From positions 124,001 to 188,000 of the forward strand of contig BDDD01002286.1 of NCBI GenBank assembly GCA_001972305.1: a DNA stretch of 64,000 nt. Reading direction: 5' to 3'. The notes below the pieces were generated by a model. That model saw only the letters and a list, made by a program, of their open reading frames with translations, did no database searches and was not told the DNA's origin. The position numbers and the translations under genes are program-made. This DNA comes from Cephalotus follicularis. Lineage: Eukaryota; Streptophyta; Magnoliopsida; Oxalidales; Cephalotaceae. The stretch's first letter is position 1. Every line of letters starts with the position of its first letter. Of this stretch, positions 54,261 through 64,000 are shown one piece after another.

Positions 54261-56386
54261 GGTACTGTTGTGGCTTTTATGCATGCGCCTGTTCATGCAT
54301 GTTACTCGGTTATATGTTAGAATAGACAGTGCTAAGTCTGTTGTGTGTGTTGATCTTGTAGACAAAGTTCCAGGCATGGAATCCATGCAGGAAGGAAGCT
54401 AGTCAGAGAACTTGCGAATAACTAGTAAGTGGGATATTCCTTTTTCTATAAACTGATTCTGAGTGTCTCATTGTGTATTTGTGCCTTGTCTTCCATGATA
54501 TTGACGTTGACCAGGATTTGCTTTCCTGTTGTCTTTATTGGTTACATGTTGGAATACTATTTTTTGAGTAGGTAAGCTCGATGTTTTGGGTTGACATGTT
54601 TTCCCCTCTTATTTAGAGAATTTCATGCTTCTTGATATCATGTGTTGTTTTCGGATGCTTGGTACTGGTAAGCTCCGCTATGTGACGCTCATTTGGCTAA
54701 GGAGGAGTATTGCGTTGGATCCCAATTCCATTCAGCAATCGCATTGTCTATAATGGGCTATTGGGTGTGACTGTCCCCGGGTTCCGTTACCTAAATCCAC
54801 TCATTCCATTGGTCTATGATGGTATGTTGTTTGACTACAGCCAATGGATCTGCTACTTCTTCCGTCAGACCATGTTGAGTGCTCTAACATGAGATTGCTG
54901 ACTAGTGATGGTCCGAGCAGTGATTCGCTTACCTCTTAGTCGAAGTTCTCCTATGTGATTTTCGACGATGGTGGAGCCAAGCGGTGATTCGCGAAGCCCT
55001 TAGTCGATGTTCGAACTACTTGATTGCCGATGAGGGCGGAGCTTATGTAGCCCCTCGATCGTGGTTCATGTGGTTTTGTGCTCTAGGCGTGTGGCATCTA
55101 AACCGGTATAGGAGGGATATGTACAATCTTGTAGCCTATGACCTTACCGATGTTGTTTTGGTAGAGCAGTCACTTGTTATGGCCGATGTGGTTTCGGTAG
55201 AGCAGAGGATGATGTAGCTGAGGTAGTTCCAGTAGTGGTATGTATGGCTACTGTGTGGGTGGCAAGGTGAGTATGTGAATTCGAGCAGTGCCAGTGTTCC
55301 ACTGATTTATATGACCCTTAGAGTTCTTGATTTTTTTTATAATGATTCCTCTGAGTTGATGACTTCTTGGCACCTCATTGCTTTTTGCTTGAGATTTTGC
55401 CGTTGAGTTGGTTGCTCTGACGTGTTTTTCTTAACTCTTTTGTTTTTCTTGATTTATACATATTCACACCCTTCTCAATTTCTTTGAGCAGTGTTATATG
55501 TATTGTTGTTGGCCCAGTTGGGCATAACATGAGATGTTGCCTTCAGTGCGTCCAATGATTGTGGACTATTCAGGGAGTTCTTGTTCTCGCTCACTAGTCA
55601 GTTGGACTAATCCCTTCTCAGTTTTTGTGCAGTTGGAGTTGTAGGTTTAGTTCCTCTTATCCATCCGACCAAGGCTTGTTTTGAGATAGGTAGACCATGG
55701 CGTAAGCACCTTAGCTGGCTTCTCGGCTAGGCAGATCTGCATGCATTGGGGGCATTTTAGGTTTTGTGTAGATTCTGTTGTAGTTCATGGGAATCATTAA
55801 AGCCTTGTATTTTTTTTATCTTTGTATGTGTAGAATCTCTGGATTATGTTATCTATGTCATTTTGACATTTGCTCGGTGAAGCAATGATACAAATTTGAT
55901 GATTTAATGCTTTTTAAATGATTTTGAGATCCTCGTGATGGTTGTTGAGGTTTTAGGTTTGTAGGAGGCTTAGTTCCGAGCAGCCGAGGAGGAGGGAAGA
56001 GTCCCGAAGTCTTATCTGAGCTTCTTGGACGTAGGGTGTAGTGAAAGCCTAGTCCTCAGACTTAGGGTGTAGTGATGATATGGTAATCTGACTTCGCGGT
56101 TTTGTTATGGCCGACCACCAGCCTACATATATATTTTATATTGTGAGGCGTTGGAGCTTAAGAGCTCGGGTGCCCTGTAGTTTTAGCGCTTTAGCACGCG
56201 TGGTTGTTTAGAGGAGCTCTATTAGTCTACCATTTTATAACGTGATCTTTAAGTCGAATCTCATAGCTTTAAATCTTTTGGTTTATTAATTGAAGATACT
56301 GGTTGAGGTGGTGGATAGTTGGAGGGTATCCTTCCACTAGGCATGGCTTGTCTCCCTATAGGGTACGGGGAATATGGGTCGTGTCA
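54261..56386 (+). repeat. LTR of E2 (3' part)
   Basis: Ends in the chromovirus-type GGGTCGTGTCA. It has no partner copy in the window, so it is called from its end, the primer site and the gag behind it. At about 54905-55050 a loose 60-65-bp repeat (GATTCGC...CTTAGTCGA(A/T)GTTC) occurs two to three times. The open frame at 54984-55217 is inside this LTR and is not a gene. Confidence 0.6.
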
Positions 56387-56388
56387 GT

Positions 56389-56404
56389 TTTCTGTATCAA
56401 AGAA
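56389..56404 (+). other. degenerate primer binding site of E2
   Basis: TTCTGTATCAAAGAAA stands where TTTGGTATCAGAGCC would be, right after the LTR end. Recognisable but degraded. Confidence 0.55.
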
Positions 56405-56514
56405 ACCGGTTTTATGTTTTCCTTGTGATTTAGGGAGATTTTGGGACATGCATTGCATGAATTTCATGTATAATATTTGTTAGTAATACCCTAATCTTGC
56501 ATGTGAAGGTAGAT

Positions 56515-57720
56515 GGTGCTCCGTGGTCAGACTAGAGGATGTGGTTGGGTTAGAGGTAGAGCAGCCTCTCCACCACATGTAGATCAAGAACTACCTCCTT
56601 TTGAGCATAAATTGCATGCAGACCCTGGGGTCGTAGGACCAGAGGCTAGACCGGCGGTGGCAGCCAAAGTTTTGGCACCATAATTTACTGCTTGGGTACC
56701 TCATCCTCCTCCTCAAATTGGTATAGGTAATCATGCTGAATGGATGGAGTTTGCTTCGATGATAGCTCAAGCGTTAAGTGCCACTCAACCCCAAGCATTG
56801 CCGATCGAGCGTTTGCAGCGTTTAGGCGCTACGAGCTTTGAAGGATCAGATGATCCAGCGGATGCTGAGGCGTGCTTAAATCATCTTGAGCATATCTTTG
56901 AGAAAATGGGAATCGCCGATGATTCATGTGTTAGGCTTGCATCATTCTTGGTGCGGAAGAATGATCTTTACTGGTTGGAAGCCCTCAAAGCAAGGTACGC
57001 CGATGTTAGGGCGATATCATAGGAAATATTCTAATGAGAGTTTCGTCAATACATCTTCCCTGCTACATATGTGAAGGAGAAGAGATGCGAATTTCTTCAG
57101 TTGCGTCAAGGGAGCATGATCGTGATGCAGTATGAGTATCGTTTCTTGGGGCTGTCTCACTTTGCGCCATCTAGTTGCTGACCAGGAAGAGAGGTGTAGG
57201 AAATTCCTGGAGGGTTTGAGACCTGAGATGAGGCACACGGTGTTAGCGACAAGCTGGACCATCTTTGGAGATCTGGTGGAATCCGCCAAGAGGGTTGAAC
57301 AGAGTATCTTGGAATAGAGGAGTAGACAGGACAAGAATCAGAAATGAGATACTCCATGAGATGTGTAGGGGGAGAGTTCCTCCAAGGGTCAAGGAAGATG
57401 AAATAAGCGATTCTTTTCTAGACCAGCTGACGGTGGGAACCGTGGACAGACCAGGTATGAGGGATAGAGAACGTTTTCCCCACAACCAGCCTATGCTTTA
57501 GTGGCCAGTGGTACATAGTAGAGCACGCATCAGAGTATAGTGGCTTCTCAGCAACCGCCAAGATGTCATAGGTGTAGTCAATCTCAGTTTGGTAATTGCG
57601 AAGTGGAGGCTAGAGTGTGCTTCCAGAGTGGTCAAGTTGGACATATCAAGAGGAATTATCCACAGGCTCAGCAGACCACCCCGACAATGCCTTGACTAGT
57701 TGCTTCGAGTAGGTAATCTA
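56515..57720 (+). pseudogene. gag: gag of E2
   Basis: The frame starts MVLRGQTRGCGWVRGRAASP. The gag domain reads LQRLGATSFEGSDDPADAEA, CLNHLEHIFEKMGIADD, ASFLVRKNDLYWLEALKARY and, further on, ERCRKFLEGLRPEMRHTV, the Tekay/Del 'F.G..DP..AE.W......F..M......V..A...L...A..WW', 'QYE..F..LSR.A...V..E..R...F..GL...IR' pattern. A zinc-knuckle-like C-rich part follows near 57565-57640. Fossil with several interruptions. Confidence 0.8.
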
Positions 57721-60700
57721 CGGGACCAAGGGTCACATCAGCAGCTTCACATGTGGGTACCTCAAGAGCAGGTGGTAGTCGACTGGAAAGCAGACCTGCA
57801 GCGACTACGAGAGTCTACGCTCTGAATAAAGATGATGCCCCCGGATCTCCAGATGTGGCAATAAGTAAGGCTCATATCTTTGGTAGAGATGCCACTGTTT
57901 TGTTTGATATGGGAGCCTCTTTATCTTTTATTGCCCATGCTCTTTGCATTCATGCTTGTTGTAAGTTGAGTTCCTTGGAGGGAGAGATCGCGGTGTCTGT
58001 TCCAACGGGCCAGAGCTACCTGGTGGAGCGAGTTTACAGGGATTGCGATGTTATGATTACGGGGCAGAATTTTCCAGCCAACCTTATTCCTTTCCACATT
58101 GAAGATTTTCATGCCATCCTGGGTATGGATTGGCTTATATTGTTGAAATGGCTCTATGCAGAAGAAATTGATTGGAACAATTTAGGGTCGTATTTTAAAA
58201 AATTTCATCTAACTAGTCTCCAGTCAATGAGACATTCTAAAACCCTGGACCCATAATTGTCCCAATAGGCCTTTGGATCACTAATTAAGCTTTCAAATGA
58301 ACCATACTACCATTCCAAACATCTAGGTTTCGGCCATGGAGGGAAGGGAATTCACTAACCCATCATACACACTCAATTACATGGACTAGGGTACCACACA
58401 AAACCCTTAGACCACAACCTCCAAAATCTGAACCCTAGGCATGAACAACCCATAGGGTTTTCTAGGGTTTTTACAAGAAAACATTAGGGATTGGATAGGG
58501 TATCCAAACCCGAAATTCCCATGCCACAAAACACATATATGCAAATCCTAAATTAGAAGGATTAGAAACCATTACCCATGGTCTTCCACTCCTTCCTTCA
58601 AGTGCTCCCTCTACGCTTTGATCCAAGCATCCATCTCCTCCATATTGCTCCATGAATATGCTACCTCGAGCATGTAGAAAGGATGTAGGCTCAAGTGTTT
58701 AAGTCCTACACTAAAATCACTCAAGATAAAGGTTGGATGCAAAGCACAAACAACCTCCACCTACAGTGATCACTCTTCATGAGCACCAAGCTCACATATT
58801 TTATTGTTCAAGAAGAGAAGAAAGAAGGCAAGAAAAGGAAGAGGGAAAGAGAGAGCATCCTGTGGGTTTCTTGGAGAGAGAGAAGAAAAAATGTGTGGTG
58901 TGTGTTTTTAATAAGATATATTCCTTACATATCTTTTTAATTACTTGGCCACCAAGTAAAGTCTTTACTTAGCCATTAAGCAAATTTTACTTAGCCACCA
59001 AGCTATGTAATCAACACATTTTCTCTCTCTTTTAGACACCATATGGGTGGCCAAAAGGAGCATTAAAAATGTCTCAAAAAATTCGGCCAAAAGGAACATT
59101 CCACATGCACCTTTGAAAAGTCTACAAAAGTGGGCTTAGCATATTTACAATAATGCCATAAATGAAATCACTTTGGGTCAACCATGAACTAAGCAATATC
59201 AAGGCATAAATTCAGCCCAAATGGGACGGTGAATCCCCAGCCCAATATTGTATAAGACCACAAGCTCTCTCCCCAAACAAATGCCCAAGTACATTCGTTA
59301 GTGGAAACAAACAACCCTTTGCTCGGAACATTTCATTATGGTGATGCTTGAACTCATTTCAATGACATGATATGTTCAACAAATAAAATGCTCACTAGAA
59401 AACTAACATCTCCCTTAGATGTTATGCTTTCAATAAATGATATGTCACCCGACATATCAACCTGTTCCAAAATCAGGCAGGACCCGAAAGCCAGGTTGGT
59501 TCCCGGTACAAATGGTATATTCCAAGAAATCCTAGAATTCTTGTACGACTATCCTGATAGTCCAAAACAATCCTATAGCCCCAGTGTGATCACCAATCAC
59601 ACCCGGATCCGTGTATGCCACGTCTATCATTTGTTAACCAGATAAAGCTATACTTTATCACTCTCATCGGCATATGTGTCGTATATCCCTCATCATCTCG
59701 GCTTCGACCGCGACTAGGGTTTTGATTAATGTCACCCCTAGGTAAAATGTGATAACTATAATTCTGTGAACACATTGAGAATATTGGGAGACATCCCAAG
59801 AAACCTCATTTCCATCTCCCAAGTGCTTGGCCAACACTTTCGAGTCTTCAATGGTCACAGATGTTATAGAGCCTATAACCTTCAACACAGGTGTGATGAT
59901 CCCATCTTGCGCACTCACCCATGCATCTCAATGTAGCTCCCACAAGACCCAGAGACAACCCTTTTTCCAGCACGTGGCTAGTGCTGGGGAAGGTGGAAAC
60001 CAAAGCCAAGCAGTTACTACGCAATACATGCCAGCCGCACAGGTCTAAGGATACAACGCGAATCTTAAAGTACCTACTAGTCTCCTTTGACTAAACACTA
60101 CCGCAACAAATAGGAGTCCTACTGACAGAGGTGTTGACTCTCCAAATAGGTAACCTATGGTGGGTCGGTTCAGTGACGCTCTATAGCACGCACCCCACAC
60201 CAGCTTTAGGGTAAACCCAAGTGGCAATGAGATGATCCATCCTCCCTAACATCGAGAGAAAGAATAATATGACAAGTCTTTGCGGTTAATCAATATCCCT
60301 AAGAAAGTGAACCTATGACTTGGAACTTTTGTCAGAAGGGAGTAAGGATCTCCTTCTCATAACCTTTCAGGCATGAGATCCAACCCCTCGAACGACAGGA
60401 TACTATATGTGTATTCAGTTGACATGGTAATCAACTGATTCAATTTAACGGTTTAGGATTGTACATATAGCTAAGATGCCAATCTTTCATAAATATGCAT
60501 TATTGAACATGAATGGATCTAAGAATGTATTGACTAAGAGTGTATCATATGTTAAGAACATATGTCTGCAATCATCTCTTGGCTTGTAGGGACACCCCTA
60601 TCTAACATATGACACACCGAGTGATGGTGGATTGTTCGCGGAAGGTTGTTTTCTTTCATTTTCCCGACGGGTCAGACATGGAGCTAGTTTGTGAGCAACG

Positions 60701-60721
60701 CTCAGCACCATTTATGGTAAT
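57721..60721 (+). pseudogene. pol: protease of E2, split by a solo copia LTR
   Basis: TRVYALNKDDAPGSPDVAIS, then VLFDMGASLSFIAHALC (active-site region), PTGQSYLVERVYRDCDVMIT and FHAILGMDWL at 58140; after the solo LTR the text continues THRVMVDCSRKVVFFHFPDG (60610-60670). This is the retropepsin of Tekay-type elements with its usual 'ILGMDWL...V.DC....V.F' end. Fossil. Confidence 0.82.
58141..60607 (-). repeat. solo LTR, long-LTR copia family, inverted
   Basis: On the minus strand it runs TGTTAGATAGGGGTGTCCC... to CATTTCAACA and matches the solo LTR at 15284-17793. It sits inside the E2 protease, whose text resumes on the other side, so both borders are firm. Flanks TATAT and TATGA are only a partial match as a target duplication. 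Open frames inside are not genes. Confidence 0.85.
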
Positions 60722-61231
60722 TGTAACGCCCTGGATCTTTGTTATTGTAATATTCCATTTTGAAATGTAATCTTATTATTGAATTAATAAGAATGGCATA
60801 AATTTCTAACTCAGATGATGCTCTCCAAAACTTAAAAGGTTAGATTTTGGAAAAGGGAATGATTGGAATGTTAAAGAAATGTTAAATGATGCAATTAGAG
60901 GCAAAACGGTGCAGTTTTGGGATAAACGCGTCGATGTCTTTGGAAAGACGTCGACGCCTATGGGAACAGGGGCGCACATGAATGCATGTACATGCACGTC
61001 GATGTAGACGACATTGACTCCCTCGTATGAAAGGGGAAAAGACATCGACGTCTAAGGAAGACGTCGACGTCTTTGAAAAGAACATCAGTCACGTTACACA
61101 CTGACAGAATAACACGCAAATGGACAACTTTTGAGGCATCTTGACATGCACAAAGCGACGTGTTGATCATGCTGGTGTGTTGCCAATCATGCTCCAAAAT
61201 GTGTCCTTGACATGGTGCATGCAAAAGGATA

Positions 61232-61561
61232 TGAAATAAAACACTCTTGCAATATACAAGAGGGGGGGTGAATTGAATATTGAGGAATATACGGAAATTT
61301 AAAAACTTTAAATTTAAAGAGATAAGGTAAGAAAAACTTCTCCGAAATTTAGAGTGGTTCGGCTAACTCTTGCCTACGTCCACTTTTGCAGTTAATTCTG
61401 TTATGAAAGGAGTCGATGCTTTTAGGAAAGGAGTCGACTTCTTTTTCTGCAGATGGCATTTAGACTTTGATATTCAACTTGTAATTCCTTGCACATAAAT
61501 CAACTTAGTTAGATGCAAATATGTTATCATCAAAACAAGGATTGAGACTTAAACGTCAACA
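61232..61561 (-). repeat. short solo SIRE-family LTR
   Basis: On the minus strand it starts TGTTGACGTTTAAGTCTCAA, continues TTTTGATGATAACATATTTG, and ends GCAAGAGTGTTTTATTTCA like the LTRs of the element at 39600-47265, but it is only 330 bp long. GGATA flanks it on both sides (61227-61231 and 61562-61566). Confidence 0.85.
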
Positions 61562-63198
61562 GGATATGCCATCTTCATCTGCAACCTCCAGAAGGGGAAA
61601 GGAAAAAGAGCCAAAAACAGGAAGGAGAGAGGAGAGCACGTGTATGTGTGGATGCATGTGAACCAAGAGAGGAGGAAAGGATTCCCGCCTGCATAAAACA
61701 CCTCTCCCTTCCCCTCCTTCTTAGCAAAACACTGTGATAAAGAAAAGGAAAGAGACCTGAGAGTTGAAAGGAATAACAGAGGAGAAAGAAAAAGGAGTAC
61801 CACCATTATTGAGCACTTGGAGCTTGGACCTTGGAGCTCCTGGGATTGCAACTTGGGATGAGTTTTGGAGCTGCTGTGAGCAATCCTTGGAACACAAAGA
61901 GGTGGACTTACAAGGTTTCTAACTTGAAACAAGAGGTAGGGGAAAGTGATGATCTTATACATGCATTTTGAGTTTTAAGATAATGAAATGCCACTGATGA
62001 ATTGCATGTTAATGGATGAATTGGAATCTCTGGATTTGTTGTGATGTACGGAGTAACCATGCATGTGTAATTTACATGAATATTCGAATTGGTTTGTGTA
62101 AAGGATGGATTGGTAATGGCCTGGTGTGTTAAAACCATGGAAATAACGTTCTGGACTATATAGACATCGACCCCTACCTAAAGACGTCGATGCCTTCGTG
62201 TATGAATGCGAAAGACATCGATGTTTGAGTAAAAACATCGACGCCTTTTCTGGGCAATTCCAGAACAATAGTGTCCACTGTGGGTGGTGAAATACCCACT
62301 TGTGGTTGCATGTTTTATTCATGAATTGATGTTCTGGTTACATATTCTGATAACCAGTAGCATGCCTTACACTGTGAGAGAAGGAGATTGTTGTTAAGGG
62401 TTGGATTCTCCCCCCCTAGAATCAAGATTTGCGAACTGGTACCTCTTGGTATCATAAAGACATCGACGTGTTTGGAAAAGCATCGATGTCTTTGGTCTTA
62501 AAAAGCCTGGGAGTAACTGCCCGAAATATTGGCGCCTTAGGGTAAAGACGTCGACGCCCAGGGGATAAGCGTCGACGCTTATCCCCCTGTTTAGAAAAGT
62601 TTCACTCGAATGGGACCTGTTATACTCGAAACGACTCTAGAAACGATCCTAGGTACATTCTGAGCATATGTTTGCATTGTTACTGAACTGTGAATTGAAT
62701 TCTGGTTGATTGCTAAAAAGTGTTAACCATTTTCAAAAGCTTGCATGATTATTATAATCATTAATTGTATGAAAATGTATATTTGCCAAATAGATATATA
62801 TTTTCAAATCACTGGGGAAAGTATTTTCCAAAGACGGTGAAATGTTTAAAGGATTGGTTACACAATCAAACTGTATTGTTTTAATTTTTATAACTTATTA
62901 CAACCTGAGAACGGAGTAATATATTTCAAGTAAATATATTTGATCAAGTAATTATATTTTATTGCTTCACTTGTACTGTACGGTGTTTGTGCTTGTTGAT
63001 TATTAGCCGCCATGCTAATAACCTGATGATTGTTAAGCCGTCGTGCTAAGTAACCTGTACGGAGGACTTGCCCCAAACCTTTCGCAAACGGGGATGGGGT
63101 AAGAGTGCATGACGTTGGGGCCAGGACGTGGCGACGGTCGTGACTACTTGTTTGTCTGGTTCCTTTTTGGACATACTTACTGCTTGTGTTGATGTATC

Positions 63199-64000
63199 TG
63201 TTGGGTTTTAGTCCCTATCCTAAGTTTTAATGATTACAAATTTTCATTTAACTTATTTGCTTAATGCGAAAGACATTAGAAATTTTGCTGTCAAGGCAAA
63301 AATCTTCTGCAGGACAAAAGACATTGACCTTCCAGAAAATAAGTCGACGTATGGACAAAAGAAGTCGATCCCTATGGGAAAGACATCGACGTCTTTAATG
63401 CCCAAAGTTACAGGACAAATTCTGGTGAAGACATCGATCCATACAGTCAAAGAAGTCGACGTCCGTGTAAAAGAAGTCGATCCCTTTCATAAGACATCGA
63501 CGTCTTTCAAAGACAACCTGCCAAAATGAGAAAAGACATCGACCCAGGAAGAAGAAATCGACGTGATGTTCATACATTCAAATGACTGGAGATTTCCCAG
63601 AAATGACATCGACACCTTTAAAAAGACATCGACGTCTTTTTAAATGGACAGACCCGGGAAACATGGAACGGCTAGTTGGCGCACTTTCAACGGCAAATAT
63701 AAGAAAAGACATCGACGCCTTTTGAAAGACATCGACGTCTTTAAATCTCAAGGGGTTCTTGAGAAAGTGGACGTAGGCACGGATTTGCCGAACCACTATA
63801 AATTCGTTTGCAAACCTTCTATCCCTTAACTCTTTAATCTATTTGTTCTTGTGTGCTTGTTTATGTTCATTGCTTAATTTGTAATTTCCGCATACAAATT
63901 GTTGTAGCTTAAAGGTTGCCATATATTTATCATTTTCAGTTGGTATCAGAGCGGTTATCTCATTATTCTTAAATGTTAGAGATATAAAGATCCATGGCAA
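63199..64000 (+). mobile_element. 5' LTR and start of a SIRE-type copia element
   Basis: The LTR 63199-63938 runs TGTTGGGTTTTAGTCCC to ATCATTTTCA and is followed at once by GTTGGTATCAGAGCGG (63939-63954), a tRNA-Met primer site. It contains AAAGACATCGACGTCTTT units (for example at about 63378) and the GTGGACGTAGGCACGGATT leader segment. It is a different subfamily from the 39600 element. The body lies outside the window. Confidence 0.82.

Larger units (their letters stand above)
54261..60721 (+). mobile_element. Tekay-like Ty3/gypsy element E2, incomplete
   Basis: LTR part (54261-56386) ending GGGTCGTGTCA, a degenerate tRNA-Met primer site, gag (from 56515), zinc-knuckle-like region, and protease up to 58140. 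The protease frame resumes at 60608-60721 after a solo copia LTR. Its left side is cut by the second CACTA and its right side by the LTR at 60722. No reverse transcriptase is in view. Fossil with several breaks. Confidence 0.75.
60722..64000 (+). repeat. Ty3/gypsy LTR (relative of 38092-48171), with two nested SIRE pieces
   Basis: Starts TGTAACGCCCTGG in E2. It is related but not identical to the solo LTR at 38092, including the GGCAAAACGGTGCAGTTTTG-type segment and the GTCGACGCC motif clusters (60925-61080 and 62160-62585). It is interrupted at 61232-61561 and again from 63199, and its end is beyond the window, so I cannot say whether it is solo. Confidence 0.78.

Noticed and set aside
54984-55217. 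Open frame of 77 codons
   Set aside because: It falls in the E2 LTR over a loose 60-65-bp repeat; no domain and no start context.
59827-60048. Open frame of 73 codons, also present in similar form at 20786-21010 (minus) and 28049-28237 (minus)
   Set aside because: All lie at the same place in the copia LTR family; it is LTR sequence, and the frame length varies between copies.
15284-60607. Inverted pair of copia LTRs (15284-17793 and 58141-60607) as one giant element
   Set aside because: LTRs of one element are direct repeats; these are in opposite orientation and have their own separate contexts (the second splits the E2 protease).
60722-63198. Possible 3' LTR of E2
   Set aside because: It does not resemble the E2 LTR at 54261-56386 and it interrupts the E2 protease text, so it is a separate insertion.

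Overview
This window looks like plant nuclear DNA from an angiosperm with a large, repeat-rich genome. Almost every base belongs to a transposable element or an element remnant, and I see no intact single-copy host gene. The elements are Ty3/gypsy (Athila/Tat-like and Tekay/Del-like chromoviruses), Ty1/copia (a long-LTR Tork/Angela-like family and SIRE/Maximus-like elements with an envelope-like ORF) and CACTA DNA transposons. Host coding sequence appears only as fragments: a NECAP-like piece, an RLT (homeobox-DDT) HARE-HTH piece, a PPR piece and a Transposase_24 piece. The encoded protein types are plant-specific or plant-like; I cannot name the species.

Layout. 1-498: minus-strand Transposase_24 (Ptta/En-Spm) fragment. 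559-14923: minus-strand Athila/Tat-group element (TSD CATGG), split inside gag by a minus-strand Tekay-type element at 5978-12988 (TSD CAAAG). 14929-15283 and 17794-18376: unassigned sequence around a solo copia LTR (15284-17793). 18377-51616: one Ty3 element, here called E1 (TSD CTATC/TTATC), swollen to 33 kb by insertions. Its 5' LTR holds a CACTA element (20073-34993, TSD TAT), and that CACTA holds a full-length copia element (20228-30088, TSD TATAC) plus the captured NECAP and RLT fragments. E1's gag is followed by a minus-strand Ty3 LTR (from 37060), which holds a solo Ty3 LTR (38092-48171, TSD GGCCT), which in turn holds a SIRE-like element (39600-47265). 51622-53925: unassigned sequence with a PPR fragment. 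53925-54257: right end of a second CACTA. 54261-60721: Tekay-type element, here called E2 (LTR end, gag, protease), broken by a solo copia LTR (58141-60607, minus). 60722-64000: another Ty3 LTR holding a small solo SIRE LTR (61232-61561) and the 5' LTR of a SIRE-type element that runs off the window.

How the parts relate. The LTR divergence I can judge by eye agrees with the nesting: E1 LTRs differ most (about 8-9% in one stretch), the inner copia by a few percent, the innermost SIRE by about 1-2%. E1's 3' LTR keeps the empty target of the CACTA insertion, so that boundary can be read from the window itself. The two most unusual signals are (1) the CACTA that joins NECAP and RLT gene fragments, introns kept, between hyper-palindromic subterminal repeats, and (2) dense dispersed arrays of short motifs in nearly every LTR family. 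Several of these share a TCGACG(C/T)CTT-like core although they belong to different superfamilies (copia SIRE and Ty3).
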